From Berberis thunbergii (Eukaryota; Streptophyta; Magnoliopsida; Ranunculales; Berberidaceae), in the NCBI GenBank assembly GCA_003290165.1, contig QNQO01005771.1, positions 1 through 64,000 on the forward strand: a stretch of 64,000 bases of DNA, written 5' to 3'. The notes under the pieces are model-generated. The model ran no database searches, was not told the origin of the DNA, and saw only the letters and a program-made list of their open reading frames with translations. Position 1 is the first letter of the stretch. Each line of letters starts with the position of its first letter. The translations under genes and the position numbers were made by a program. This document shows, piece by piece, positions 12,901-23,678 of the stretch.

Positions 12901-14353
12901 CGGAAGACTCGTAAACAAACACCTGCTATAAGTTGATCATATGAAAATCTGGGGCTGGAAACAGTCAAACAAAGAATATAAACAAGGAATTCACTTACAT
13001 CGGTTTCTGCGCCAAAAGTTTTCTCGCGAAATATAGAATGCAGAATTGTAGCACTTGTTAGTGTTCTCCCCAACACTAAAATCCCACTACTATCTCTATC
13101 AAGTCGATGTACCTAACAAACATGGAGTTGTTTATAGTAAGTCAAACTGATTTCCTTTTGGGATTTTTTGTTCATTTATAAATCACCATTCTAGAACCAC
13201 TTTCATGAACTCACCAGCCTTGGCTGTTCTTTATAGTCAAATTTCAAATGACTCCTAGCCAACTCATCCAAACTGTTCGTGATTCCAGTGCCACCCTGTC
13301 AGTCGAGAACACCTAATTAGAAATGAGAAACTCAATAACAAAATCCAGTGTACATATGAGAACTGCAAAAAGCAATTGTTTTACCTGAACTGGCATCCCG
13401 TGGGGTTTATTGACAACAAGAATAGCTGCATCCTGAATGTCAATGAAATTTTTTTTTAATATATCAAATCAAATCCAGCCTAAGCTACACACAAGCAAAT
13501 AAATAACCCAAACATTGTACCTTGTACAGCTCAAGACTTTTTAAGTAGCTTATTTCATCCTCATTGCAATGGCATTCTGGCTTTTCTCGAAAAAGCTTTT
13601 TCGACGGCAACTCTTTCACAGTGATTGGGAGAAATATTCTATCCCCTAACTTTATTTCCTCATGAGCTGACACCTTCAATCAATTTTCAGTATCAAACTC
13701 CTAAACAATTAATAGTAACAAAATACCAACATTTAATAAAACACTTGAAGGACAATCCAAGTTAATCACCCTTTTCAGTTTCTGGCCCTCTTCTGAAGTT
13801 CCTTCACAGGTTTCTCTTCGCACCTGTCACATATAACCAAAAGGGTACTGAAATTCAAATTGCGCAGAAGCAATAACCTACTTGAAACTTGAAAATAGGA
13901 CAACGGGGTACAAAAAAAAAAAAATCCAATCTTTGAACAAAATTGGACTCAATTAGCTTAGAAAACAAAAGGGCAAACCTGTCTCAAGCGGAAGAGCTTC
14001 TGCACAAGCACTCTTGGGAGATGTGGGCAGCAACGAAGAACCCATTTCAGAGCAGTGGTCGCCTTGGCTTCTCGACTTCGATTCGAAGGTGGGTGGTTTG
14101 AGAGGCGTTTGCCCACTGATGTGGGGTCGACGGTGGAAGTGAAGGGAGGCAGAGTTACCCATTTTCCCTTATTGGATTTCGTCTCTGCTTCTTCTTCTTC
14201 TTCTCCTCCTGCCTCTTCTAAGGGTTGTATTGCAGAGGTGTTAAGAGGGTGTTTTGTGAAGAAGACAGAGTAAAGATTGGACCTTTTGGGGGCGGTTGTT
14301 GTTGTGGAGCGCTTGAGAGAAGCTCGAGCGAAGTATAGAATTCGCTCCGCCAT
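9995..14353 (-). CDS. RluA-family RNA pseudouridine synthase, mitochondrial-type
   Basis: Ten minus-strand exons with GT-AG junctions: 13979-14353, 13770-13823, 13521-13673, 13385-13432, 13215-13295, 12999-13112, 11699-11800, 11250-11361, 10439-10485 and 9995-10348. They total 1440 bp, exactly 480 codons (479 residues), which supports the model. The N-terminus [16 protein letters not shown] is Arg/Ser-rich without acids, as in mitochondrial presequences. An S4-like segment (about residues 105-130) follows, then the catalytic motif [16 protein letters not shown] (catalytic Asp in HRLD) and the conserved [18 protein letters not shown]. The family converts uridine to pseudouridine in organellar rRNA. 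It resembles the plant mitochondrial PUS3/PUS4 group; I cannot choose between them. An in-frame upstream ATG at 14467 would add 38 residues before the presequence; I prefer 14353 because the targeting peptide then starts the protein. The largest intron (11801-12998) is about 1.2 kb and carries a partly repeated TTTCTACTGCACTTTC tract near 12560-12720. Confidence 0.88.
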
Positions 14354-14607
14354 TGATTGATGAGTGAAACCTACTTTGCTGCAGAAAATAGGGTTTACGT
14401 GGAAGGGTTTTAGCTGAGTTGACTCGCTGTGAATCGGGGATGCAAATTGGACAGGACCAAATACCATCTTACGGATCTAAACTTTAATTAAAATTTCTAA
14501 TTACAATTAAAGTTTCTAATTACCTATAATCACATAATTATAGAATAAATTAATATTGTCATTGACAAAGTCAATAATGCACATAAAATCAAATTCAAAT
14601 GAGCAGT

Positions 14608-14774
14608 TCTACATGGCGAGGAAATGAGCGAGGGGGGCGAGGTGGCGGGGTGGGGACCGTTCATCTCTTTCAAAATAGGTGCGCAAAAATTGATCGCACA
14701 CATCTTAAGAAAGGGGAACGGTCCCCACTCCGCCACCTCCCTCCCCTCACTCGTTTCCTCGCCCACTTCCTAGA
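14608..14774. mobile_element. GC-rich foldback MITE
   Basis: The left arm (GGCGAGGAAATGAGCGAGG...GTGGGGACCGTTC) and right arm are long inverted copies of each other around a short AT-rich loop, giving a near-perfect hairpin. It is strongly G/C-rich against an AT-rich flank. Short frames inside it are by-products of the palindrome. It has a similar style to the hairpin at 28513-28676. No clear target duplication. Confidence 0.5.
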
Positions 14775-14980
14775 CATTTAGAATTTCTGAATTCAAATAT
14801 ATTACTTGCACTAGCCATCAAAAACCACCGTTACAAAATTTAGACTCAGTTATTGAAGCTATGAACCTCTCCTGATGCTTCCTCACTTGAACAAAATGGT
14901 GGCTAGACTTTCTTGATTCATTCAACATTTGATTCACCTTAATTTCTTGGTCAATACATCATATGTCACCCTCACAACTG

Positions 14981-14990
14981 TTATAAATAC
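14981..14990 (+). promoter_or_regulatory. TATA box of the disrupted PIP-like gene
   Basis: TTATAAATAC lies about 86-95 bases before the ATG at 15076. The same TATAAATACAAA...TTGGTTTC context is found upstream of the paralogue at 24920, so the promoters were duplicated with the genes. Confidence 0.5.
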
Positions 14991-15256
14991 AAATCTATTT
15001 GGTTTCCTTAATGTCATACAACACATTCCAAATTTCCAATCACAAAAGATTACTGAGTTTAACACGATATTCAATATGGCTAAATGTCTCAAGTTCTCCA
15101 TTCTCTTTTCTTTTGTAGTAAGTTACTGTTTCTTTGCAACAGAAGCCCGTAAATTGCCAAGTACAAGACTTGATGGTTTAGCAACGAAGAATGGAGGTCC
15201 TAGCCCTGGCGGAGATGGTCACAAGTACGTAAATGCTCAAACATTGGGTGGGATCA

Positions 15257-15579
15257 TGATAAATTGTCAAACTCTCTAAAAGCTTGAATTTGTAGAAAAG
15301 GTGAATTCAATCATATATCAAGCGAAAGCTTCGAACCCACAACCTCCGAAGACCAATGCTCTGATACCATGATAAATTGCCAACTCTCTAAAAGCTCAAA
15401 CTTGTAGAGAAGGTAAATCCAATCATATATCAAGCGAAAGCGAGAGCGGAGTCGTGAAATTATAACTATATCGGTGGGTACCAATCATACAACTACACTG
15501 TAAATTCACACGGTACCGTGGATAAGTACATGGGCAATTTAAACTCATAGATAATTGGAGTGAGTTTAATATTCCAACA
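15257..15579 (-). mobile_element. Small LTR element (TRIM-like) with 5-bp target duplication
   Basis: Flanked by GATCA on both sides (15252-15256, 15580-15584). The right LTR is about 15370-15579 (TGATAAATTGCC...TTCCAACA). The left LTR copy is cut to its first 70 or so bases (15257-15329). Just left of the right LTR is TGCTCTGATACCA, the complement of the methionine-tRNA primer site TGGTATCAGAGCA, so the element is oriented on the minus strand. No coding sequence. It interrupts a PIP-like gene after the first peptide unit. Confidence 0.75.
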
Positions 15580-15595
15580 GATCAAGGACTCTGGA

Positions 15596-16633
15596 TGTGA
15601 CGACCCGCCTCCCGCACTGTACAGATACTGTCCGCTTTGGGCTACCATCCGGCCCGCACGGCTTTAAAAGGCCTCTGTACAATGGGGAGATAACCCTTCA
15701 CATATAAAGATCATCATCCTTCCCTACCCAGGCGATGTGGGACTATGTTTCCTCTTGGTAGCTCGCCCAACTCCTCTTGGGATCCACGGGCCTGTTGGGC
15801 CTATTGGGCTCCAACCCTCACCCTCACCCTCCCCCTCAAGTCCGCCCACACAAGGGTCTCACAGTCCACCCCCCTTAAGGCCCAACGTCCTCGTTGGCCA
15901 CACAGGCACAACGTCCACGTTGCCCGAGGGCCCACCTCCACGTGGCACACTTCCGGCTGGGTCAGGCTCTGATACCAAACTGTGACGACCCGCCTCCCGC
16001 ACTGTACAGATACTGTCCGCTTTGGGCTACCATCCAGCCCGCACGGCTTTAAAAGGCCTCTGTACAATGGGGAGATAACCCTTCACATATAAAGATCATC
16101 ATCCTTCCCTACCCAGGCGATGTGGGACTATGTTTCCCCTTGGTAGCTAGCCCAACTCTTCTTGGGATCCACGGGCCTGTTGGGCCTATTGGGCTCCAAC
16201 CCTCACCCTCACCCTCCCCCTCAAGTCCGCCCACACAAGGGTCTCACAATCCACCCCCCTTAAGGCCCAACGTCCTCGTTGGCCACACAGGCACAACGTC
16301 CACGTTGCCCGAGGGCCCACCTCCACGTGGCACACTTCCGGCTGGGTCAGGCTCTGATACCAAACTGTGACGACCCGCCTCCCGCACTGTACAGATACTG
16401 TCCGCTTTGGGCTACCATCCGGCCCGCACGGCTTTAAAAGGCCTCTATACAATGGGGAGATAACCCTTCACATATAAAGATCATCATCCTTCCCTACCCA
16501 GGCGATGTGGGACTATGTTTCCCCTTGGTAGCTAGCCCAACTCTTCTTGGGATCCACGGGCCTGTTGGGCCTATTGGGCTCCAACCCTCACCCTCACCCT
16601 CCCCCTCAAGTCCGCCCACACAAGGGTCTCACA
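15596..16633 (-). repeat. Three tandem TRIM LTRs with 117-bp spacers
   Basis: Near-identical 268-bp LTRs start with TGTGACGACCCGCC and end in AAGGGTCTCACA at 15596, 15981 and 16366. They contain the CCGCACGGCTTTAAAAGG segment that I know from widespread plant TRIM LTRs. Spacers at 15864-15980 and 16249-16365 carry the primer-site complement. LTR-spacer-LTR-spacer-LTR is a tandem TRIM array, probably from LTR-LTR recombination. Repeated frames of 82-88 residues here are not genes. Confidence 0.75.
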
Positions 16634-18360
16634 ATACAAAAGGAACATTCTTCCTAGTTAACTGAGTGAGTGGTGCCGCGATCAAGGAAAATTTCTCAAT
16701 AAACCGTCGGTAATAACCAGCCAAACCCAGAAAACTACGGATCTCTGTCACACTACTAGGTCGTCTCCAAGACTTCACTGCTTCGACTTTCTCGGGATCC
16801 ACTGCAATACCTCCACTAGAAATGACATGCCCAAGAAATCGAACTTCAGGCTCCCAGAAGTGACACTTACTGAACTTCGCATATAACTGATTTTCTCTAA
16901 GTGTCTGCAAAACAATGCGAAGGTGCTCTCTGTGCTCCTCTAAACTCCTCGAGTACACTAAGATATCATCAATGAAGATTACCACAAACTTGTCCAGGTA
17001 CGGACTGAACAATCTATTCATCAAATCCATGAAGAAAGCTGGTGCATTTGTCAATCCAAATGGCATGACTGGAAACTCATACAAGCCATAACGAGTCCGA
17101 AAAGCGGTAATTGGAACGGAATGTTCCTCAACTCTCATCTGATGGTACCCAGACTGCAAATCTAACTGTGAAAACACTACGGCTCCCCTCAACTGATCCA
17201 ATAAATCATCAATCCGAGGCAATGGATATTTATTCTTGATAGTCACTTTATTCAAATCTCGATAATCTATGCACATCCTCAATGATCCATCCTTCTTGGA
17301 TACAAATATTGCTGGAGCTCCCCAAGGTGAATTGCTCGGACGAATAAACCCCTTCCGAAGCAACTCATCAAGCTGTACTTTCATCTCTTCCAATTGCTTA
17401 GGTGCAAGCCTGTACGCTGATTTAGATATAGGTGCAGTACCAGGAACCAGGTCAATCCGAAACTCTACCTCACGACGTGGAGGGATACCAGGAATCTCCT
17501 GAAAGACATCAGGGAACTCACACACAACCTCTACAGAACCGGTGTCGGGACAAGAAATCTCAAGAGAGCTAAGAAAACTCGACATCAACGAAACCGAATC
17601 GGGCTCACAAGCCAACACACGAGGCGAAGCATCAGGTGGCGCTAACATCACCGACCTATGCAAGCAATCAATGATCACCGGATGACTGGACAACCAATCC
17701 ATCCCTAGAATCAATTGATAGCCCTCGAAACCCAAGACAATAAAGTCAAACACAAAGCTGCACCCCAACAAGAAAAACTCGAAACGGGGGCAAAACTCCC
17801 ACAACCAAACCGAACTGCCCAAGGGAGACCCAACGCACAAGGGCTCCGGCAAAGGCACCACCTCAAGGTTGTCTCTAACAACCAACTGTCTAGAAATAAA
17901 AGACCTAGATGCTCCTGTATCGAAAAGAGCCCTCAACAGGGAAGACGACGAATGCACAAAACCTGGCACACAACACAAGTATCCTGAATCACATAACAAC
18001 ACACTAACATGCAATTTTTCCTACGCATAATGCACATAACACCATCTTACTACATCTGGCACACACAAAATGACAATAAAAAATAAATAAAATAACATAC
18101 CCTCAACATTTCCCTGACCGGGAATAGCTGCTAGGCGAACAGGCGGTGCTGGGAGAGGGACTCTCTGACCACTACCAGACGCAGGCACTAACTGTCCCTG
18201 AGGCGCCCTCTGCAGTGCTGGTCCAGCCCTATTCTGAGGACAAAGTCTAGAAAAGTGTCCCAATTGTCCACAAGTATAACAAACTACATGATCCCATCGG
18301 TTTGTCTGACCTCTTGGACAATCACGGGCTATATGTCCCTCCTGGCCACAAGTGAAGCAA
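16634..18360 (-). pseudogene. Ty3/gypsy gag zinc knuckles, protease and RT fragment
   Basis: Minus strand, read from about 18360 down. Two CX2CX4HX4C knuckles (CFTCGQEGHIARDC and CYTCGQLGHFSRLC) are followed by a frame break with an intron-like AT-rich stretch (about 17990-18110). Then come the protease motif ALFDTGAS and a reverse transcriptase with [13 protein letters not shown] and the active site FIDDILVYS. The frame stops abruptly at NVPFV, where LTR3 abuts at 16633/16634, so the rest of RT, RNase H and integrase are missing here. Chromovirus-type pol of the Tekay/Del kind is likely. The RT segment 16634-17094 is an inverted near-copy of 22135-22600. Confidence 0.8.
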
Positions 18361-18361
18361 C

Positions 18362-19676
18362 CACTCCTATTTCGTGGGCGGCTTTGTGTTCCGTCTGATG
18401 AGGAGTTGCGAAGAGATATCTTACAGGAAGCTCATAGATCTCGTTTCACCATTCATCCCGGTGGAACGAAGATGTATCAAGATTTGAGACGTTCTTTCTG
18501 GTGGCATGGAATGAAGAAAGACATTGGAGAGTTTGTGGCACGGTGTGCGACTTGTCAGCAGGTGAAAGCCGAGCATCAGAGACCGTCTGGGTTATTGCAT
18601 CCATTGGATATCCCGACATGGAAGTGGGAGTATATCACTATGGATTTCATCGATGGACTTCCACGGTCGAGGAAAGGTAATGAGTCGATATGGGTCATTG
18701 TTGATCGGTTGACGAAGTGTGCACATTTCATTCCTGTTAGTATGAATCGGACGACAGACAGTCTAGCAGTGTTGTTCATTCGGGAGATAGTTCGCCTTCA
18801 TGGGTCGCCTGTTTCGATTGTATCCGACAGAGATCCGCTTTTCACAGCCCACTTCTGGCAGAACTTTCAGCAAGCTATGGGTACTAGATTGGACATGAGT
18901 ACAGCTTATCATCCACAGACAGATGGCCAATCTGAGCGAGTGAATCAGGTAGTGGAAGACATGCTTAGAGCATGCATTTAGACTTTGGGGGCAGTTGGGA
19001 AGATCACCTACCGTTATGCGAGTTTGCGTACAACAACAGCTACCACGTAAGTATTGGCATGGCACCGTTTGAGGCACTCTATGGACGACCGTGTAGGTCC
19101 CCTGTTTGTTGGGCAGAGATTGGAGAGCAAGTTGTGATGGGGCCGGATGTGATCAGAGAAACTACTGAGAAGATTGAGCTGATTAGAGCGCGGTTGTTGA
19201 CGGCCCAGAGTAGACAGAAGAGTTATGCTGATAGGAGGCGTAAGGAGTTGGAGTTTGATGTTGGTGACAGGGTTTTTCTGAAAGTTTCCCCGATGCGCGG
19301 AGTTGTTAGGTTTCGAAGTCGTGGGAAACTTGCACCGAGGTATGTAGGGCCATATGAGATTACTGAGAGGATCGGACCAGTGGCCTACAGATTGGCTTTG
19401 CCGCAGAGTATGTCAGGAATCCACGATGTGTTTCACGTATCCATGTTACGGAAGTGTTTGGCAGACCCGTCACAGATTATAGAGCCTGCTGAAGTAGAGA
19501 TTGCGGATGAGTTGACGTATCCAGTGAGGCCAGTAGCCATTGTTGATGATGATGTGAAACAACTTCGTCGGAGGATAGTGAAGTTAGTGAAGGTTCAGTG
19601 GAGCCACCGAGCGGGTGACGTGACTTGGGAGCTGGAGGATCAGATGCGACAGAAATACCCCGAGCTTTTTGCCTAG
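18362..19676 (+). pseudogene. Ty3/gypsy integrase with chromodomain-like tail
   Basis: The plus-strand frame begins at FRGRLCVPSDEEL. It continues through the HHCC zinc-binding region (HPGGTKMYQDLRR...CATCQQ) and the D,D,E catalytic segments (MDFIDGLPRS, VSDRDPLF, TAYHPQTDGQSERVNQ). A single-base deletion near 18975 stops the first frame at 18981, and the reading continues in the next frame from about 18972 to a stop at 19676. The C-terminal VKVQWSHRAGDVTWELEDQM resembles the chromodomain-like end of plant chromoviruses. It joins the oppositely oriented gag knuckles at about 18361, a breakpoint rather than a natural gene order. Confidence 0.8.
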
Positions 19677-19737
19677 GTTTTCTTGTCGTGGCTTTTGTCC
19701 GATCTCGAGGACGAGATCTCTTTTTAGGTGTGTATGA

Positions 19738-22052
19738 TGTGAGACCTGCTGGTTTTCAAAAAAAAAAAAAAAGTTTTTAAAACCGGGGTGTACTTAGCAA
19801 AGGTGGTGGGGGCACATAGCCACCCACCCCTTTAAATCAGCACGACCCTTCCCCTCCTTTTCTTCTTCTCTTTCTTTTCTTTCTTTTTGGTTTCTCTTCA
19901 TTCCAGCGACGCAGTGAGCACCTCGCCCTTTCTCCGACGGATTTTCGACGGTTTTTGGGGTGGTTTCTTCCCCAATCTCACCTCCTCCTCCTCCTTGGTT
20001 CGTTCTCTCTTCCCCCTATTTATTTCTTTGCTGTTTTTTTTTCAAAAAAAAAAAAAAATCAGTTTTCTTTTGAGTTTGGGGTTTGATCGGGTTTTTAGCT
20101 CCGATCAGCCGTGTTAGGGCCTTGGTGGCATCCTTGGGAGCCCTTAGAACCGACATGCAAGACTGTTTTGTGGTTGGCCAAATTTTTTTTCAAAAAATCA
20201 GGGTGCATGTTTGTTTGGAGGGTTCCTCGGCGTGAAACCGGGCTTTGGGTGCGTGGGTGAGCCTCATTTTCGTGTCTTCGAGAGTCCTTAGACTCTTTTG
20301 CTTGTTGTTGTGCAGTTTGGTAGCGATCAGACCGGTGTAGGGAGGGTTTCGGCGCGTTTTCGCCAAACCTTGGGTTTCGGCGGGGTGGTTGCCGATTTCA
20401 TTTTGGCTGTAAGTATTCCTTTCAGTCACGCGTTGCTTGTTTTTTTTTTATTTATTTCGGTTTTCGGCTAGTTTGCTCATTTTCGAGCCCGCCTTGCAGT
20501 TTTAGAATTTTCGTGGTTTCGCATTTGTGGTTTTGCGTGTTTGGAGCTTCGACCAGTGGGAATTGGGTTTTGAAAATCCATTCCGCCAGGTGAGTGGAAC
20601 TATAATATTATTTTGATAAAATAATTACTTGAAATCCTGAAATGAATTTTTATATTATACCGTCAATTGTGTGGAATTGAATCCGAATCTGAAATTCGGA
20701 GTTTTCAGATTTCGAGGATTGTGTTAGTTATGTGTGAATGAATTATGCATTGGATTTTCAGAAAAGCATGATACTTGAATGAAATCGATTAGTAATTTTG
20801 GTGTGATTAGCTTTGGTGTAATGACATGAGACCTGTATGCTTTGTTGTTGAGTTTGCATAGCATATCATGTTTTACCGTGGATTTTCGAGTCTTGAGCAT
20901 GTATGATAAGCGACTCGAATAAATTTATTGTGGTGATTTGGGTCATGTTGGGACCCTGGCATAGTCGTGGTTTTATAAAATTGCCGAATTGTTTATGGTT
21001 GCACGTTTGTACATTTGGTTATGTACAGACTTGTCATTTGTGCATGTGGATAGTAGTATAAGTGTCTTTACCCCGCTATAATGCATGTTTGCCGATGCTT
21101 AGGAGCTTGCTCGCATCGTGAGTTGGATGGTGCTGGAGATGACTCGCACCTGACATTGTGGACGCTATTGCATGTGGAAAGCTTGCTGAGGTGCGGTGAG
21201 CTCCCGCACGCACTTGCCACTATAGAGTGCAGTAGGACGGGTCCCGGAGGACGTGCTTTGGAGATTACTCGCTTTCCCTCCCAGCGCGCTTGATTTGGAT
21301 TATGTTAGGTTGGCCGTGTTAGGCCAGTCGTTCGGGAGGTTTGAGTTTGTATCCTGGCAGATGGCACCCCATTAGGATACAAACAAGCCCGAAGTGGTAC
21401 TGGTGCACGTTGTGGGATGTGTCTGGGTGAGACACATTCGTAGGGTATGCGGATACCTACGATATGAGACACTTATACATGATTTTACAGGATTTCTGAT
21501 TTCAACTTCATTGCTATACCTAGGAGACTAGGAGGAATTATGAGATTGATTCATTTCCATTGCTTGATATTTACTATGTTTAAATCATGTGAAATGACCG
21601 GCATATATTGAAAACTTGTAGTTATTGTTGAATTTGAAATATGTGTGTTGTTGCTTGAACTTAGAAACATTATCCTTAGAGACACGGTGTGATTTAGACT
21701 TTAGAACTGATTGTTTATTTATTGTTGTCTGGCATGAATTTTCCTTGTTTATTATTCCGTTATTTGTATTTAGTTCGCTCGCACCAGCTAGCTTTGTGCT
21801 TTGCTGACCCCGCAAGGGGTGTGCTTCTATTGGAGTGCAGGCAGTGTTGGAGTTTCTGTTGATCGTGGCGCGTAGGCCTCGATTTCCGTTGTAGGCGTGT
21901 TTTGAGCTTTTTGGGTTGTGTCCACCCTGTACGGGTATGTTTTGCTTTCTCTGTATTTCTAGTGTACTATATTGTTAAACTAGATGTTTGTATACTGTTT
22001 TGTCGCTATGACTCTGGCGGGGCGAATCAAATATATATCTATTTTGTTCACA
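19738..22052 (+). repeat. Putative long LTR of the gypsy element
   Basis: After the integrase stop, a DEISF-encoding tail and a short G-rich stretch lead into TGTGAGACCTGC. The sequence 2.3 kb on ends ...TTTTGTTCACA, giving TG...CA termini as in an LTR. It is non-coding, holds A/T homopolymers near 19760 and 20045, and has no second copy in the window. The size suits Del/Tekay-type LTRs. The right boundary is inferred only from the terminal dinucleotide. About 80 bp of unassigned sequence follows before the next gypsy fragment. Confidence 0.5.
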
Positions 22053-22134
22053 CTTTAGCGTAGTTTTATTTTCGTTTGTTTCTCGTATCAAGAATGTGTT
22101 ATATTATGATGTTGTGGCCGGTTACGATCCGCCT

Positions 22135-23029
22135 GTGTCGTTATGGCCTGTATGAGTTTCCAGTCATGCCATTTGGATTGACAAATGCACCAGCTTTCTT
22201 CATGGATTTGATGAATAGATTGTTCAATCCGTACCTGGACAAGTTTGTGGTAATCTTTATTGATGATATCTTAGTGTACTCGAGGAGTTTAGAGGAGCAC
22301 AGAGAACACCTTCGCATTGTTTTGCAGATACTTAGAGAAAATCAGTTGTATGCGAAGTTCAGTAAGTGTCACTTTTGGGAGCCTGAAGTTCGATTTCTTG
22401 GGCATGTTATTTCTAGTGGAGGTATTGCAGTGGACCCTGAGAAAGTCGAGGCAGTGAAGTCTTGGAGACGACCTAGTAGTGTGACAAAGATTCGTAGTTT
22501 TCTGGGTTTGGCTGGTTATTACCGACGGTTTATCGAGAAATTTTCTTTGATTGCAGCACCACTCACTCAGTTAACTAGGAAGAATGTTCCTTTTGTATGG
22601 TCAGAAAAGTGTGAAGAAGCTTTTGTAACTTTGAAGCTTCGGTTGACTTCAGCACCAGTGTTGACTATTCCGACACCTGGTAGCCGACTGGTGGTATTTA
22701 CTGATGCTTGCGGTACAGGATTGGGTAGAGTGTTGATGCAAGGCAAGAAGGTCGTAGCCTATGCGTCTCGACAGTTGAAACCACACGAGCGAAAATATCC
22801 GACACATGATTTAGAGTTGGCAGCCGTAGTCTTTGCTTTGAAAATCTGGAGACATTATCTGTATGGTGAGAGGTTTGAGTTGTTCACAGATCACAAGAGT
22901 TTGAAGTACTTATTCACTCAGAGGGAGTTGAATATGAGGCAACAACGATGGGTTGATTTCCTTAGCAGCTATGACTTCGAGATACAGTATCAGCCTGGTA
23001 GGGCCAATGTGGTTGCAGATACTGTCCCG
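22135..23029 (+). pseudogene. Ty3/gypsy RT C-terminus and RNase H fragment
   Basis: The plus-strand frame begins mid-RT at [20 protein letters not shown] and keeps the active site FIDDILVYS. It then runs through RNase [28 protein letters not shown]. It ends at NVVADT, where a truncated TRIM LTR (missing three bases) starts at 23030. Its first 460 bp are an inverted near-identical copy of 16634-17094, with a few amino-acid differences (NRLFN/NRLFS, QIL/QTL, TKI/TEI). The apparent start upstream at 22076 comes from unrelated sequence fused at about 22134. Confidence 0.8.
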
Positions 23030-23678
23030 GACGACCCGCCTCCCGCACTGTACAGATACTGTCCGCTTTGGGCTACCATCCGGCCCGCACGGCTTTAAAA
23101 GGCCTCTATACAATGGGGAGATAACCCTTCACATATAAAGATCATCATCCTTCCCTACCCAGGCGATGTGGGACTATGTTTCCCCTTGGTAGCTAGCCCA
23201 ACTCTTCTTGGGATCCACGGGCCTGTTGGGCCTATTGGGCTCCAACCCTCACCCTCACCCTCCCCCTCAAGTCCGCCCACACAAGGGTCTCACAATCCAC
23301 CCCCCTTAAGGCCCAACGTCCTCGTTGGCCACACAGGCACAACGTCCACGTTGCCCGAGGGCCCACCTCCACGTGGCACACTTCCGGCTGGGTCAGGCTC
23401 TGATACCAAACTGTGACGACCCGCCTCCCGCACTGTACAGATACTGTCCGCTTTGGGCTACCATCCGGCCCGCACGGCTTTAAAAGGCCTCTGTACAATG
23501 GGGAGATAACCCTTCACATATAAAGATCATCATCCTTCCCTACCCAGGCGATGTGGGACTATGTTTCCCCTTGGTAGCTCGCCCAACTCCTCTTGGGATC
23601 CACGGGCCTGTTGGGCCTATTGGGCTCCAACCCTCACCTCACCCTCCCCCTCAAGTCCGCCCACACAAGGGTCTCACA
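23030..23678 (-). repeat. Two TRIM LTRs at the right of the composite
   Basis: LTR4 (23030-23294) lacks its first three bases where it meets the RNase H fragment. A 117-bp spacer with the GGCTCTGATACCAAAC primer-site complement follows, and then LTR5 (23412-23678). The last bases GTCTCACA adjoin the CTGGA target duplication and the resumed PIP-like coding sequence. Confidence 0.75.

Larger units (their letters stand above)
15596..23678 (-). mobile_element. Composite TRIM-like element carrying inverted gypsy fragments, 8.1 kb
   Basis: The outer ends TGTGACGACCCG and GGGTCTCACA are those of one LTR family, and the whole block is flanked by CTGGA (15591-15595 and 23679-23683). Five LTR copies are present: three on the left (15596-15863, 15981-16248, 16366-16633; each 268 bp, with 117-bp spacers) and two on the right (23030-23294, 23412-23678). 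Each spacer ends in GGCTCTGATACCAAAC, the complement of a tRNA-Met primer site, so the TRIM is on the minus strand. Between the LTR groups lie Ty3/gypsy pieces: zinc-knuckle/protease/RT on minus, integrase plus a long putative LTR on plus, and RT/RNase H on plus. No complete element can be read. It sits inside a PIP-like gene. Confidence 0.75.

Noticed and set aside
15737..16452. Repeated 75-88 residue frames, Pro/Ser-rich or Cys-rich, on both strands
   Set aside because: They recur identically in every TRIM LTR copy and reflect the GC-rich LTR, not genes.
19887..21815. Several frames of 60-80 residues
   Set aside because: All lie inside the putative gypsy LTR and have no conserved domain.
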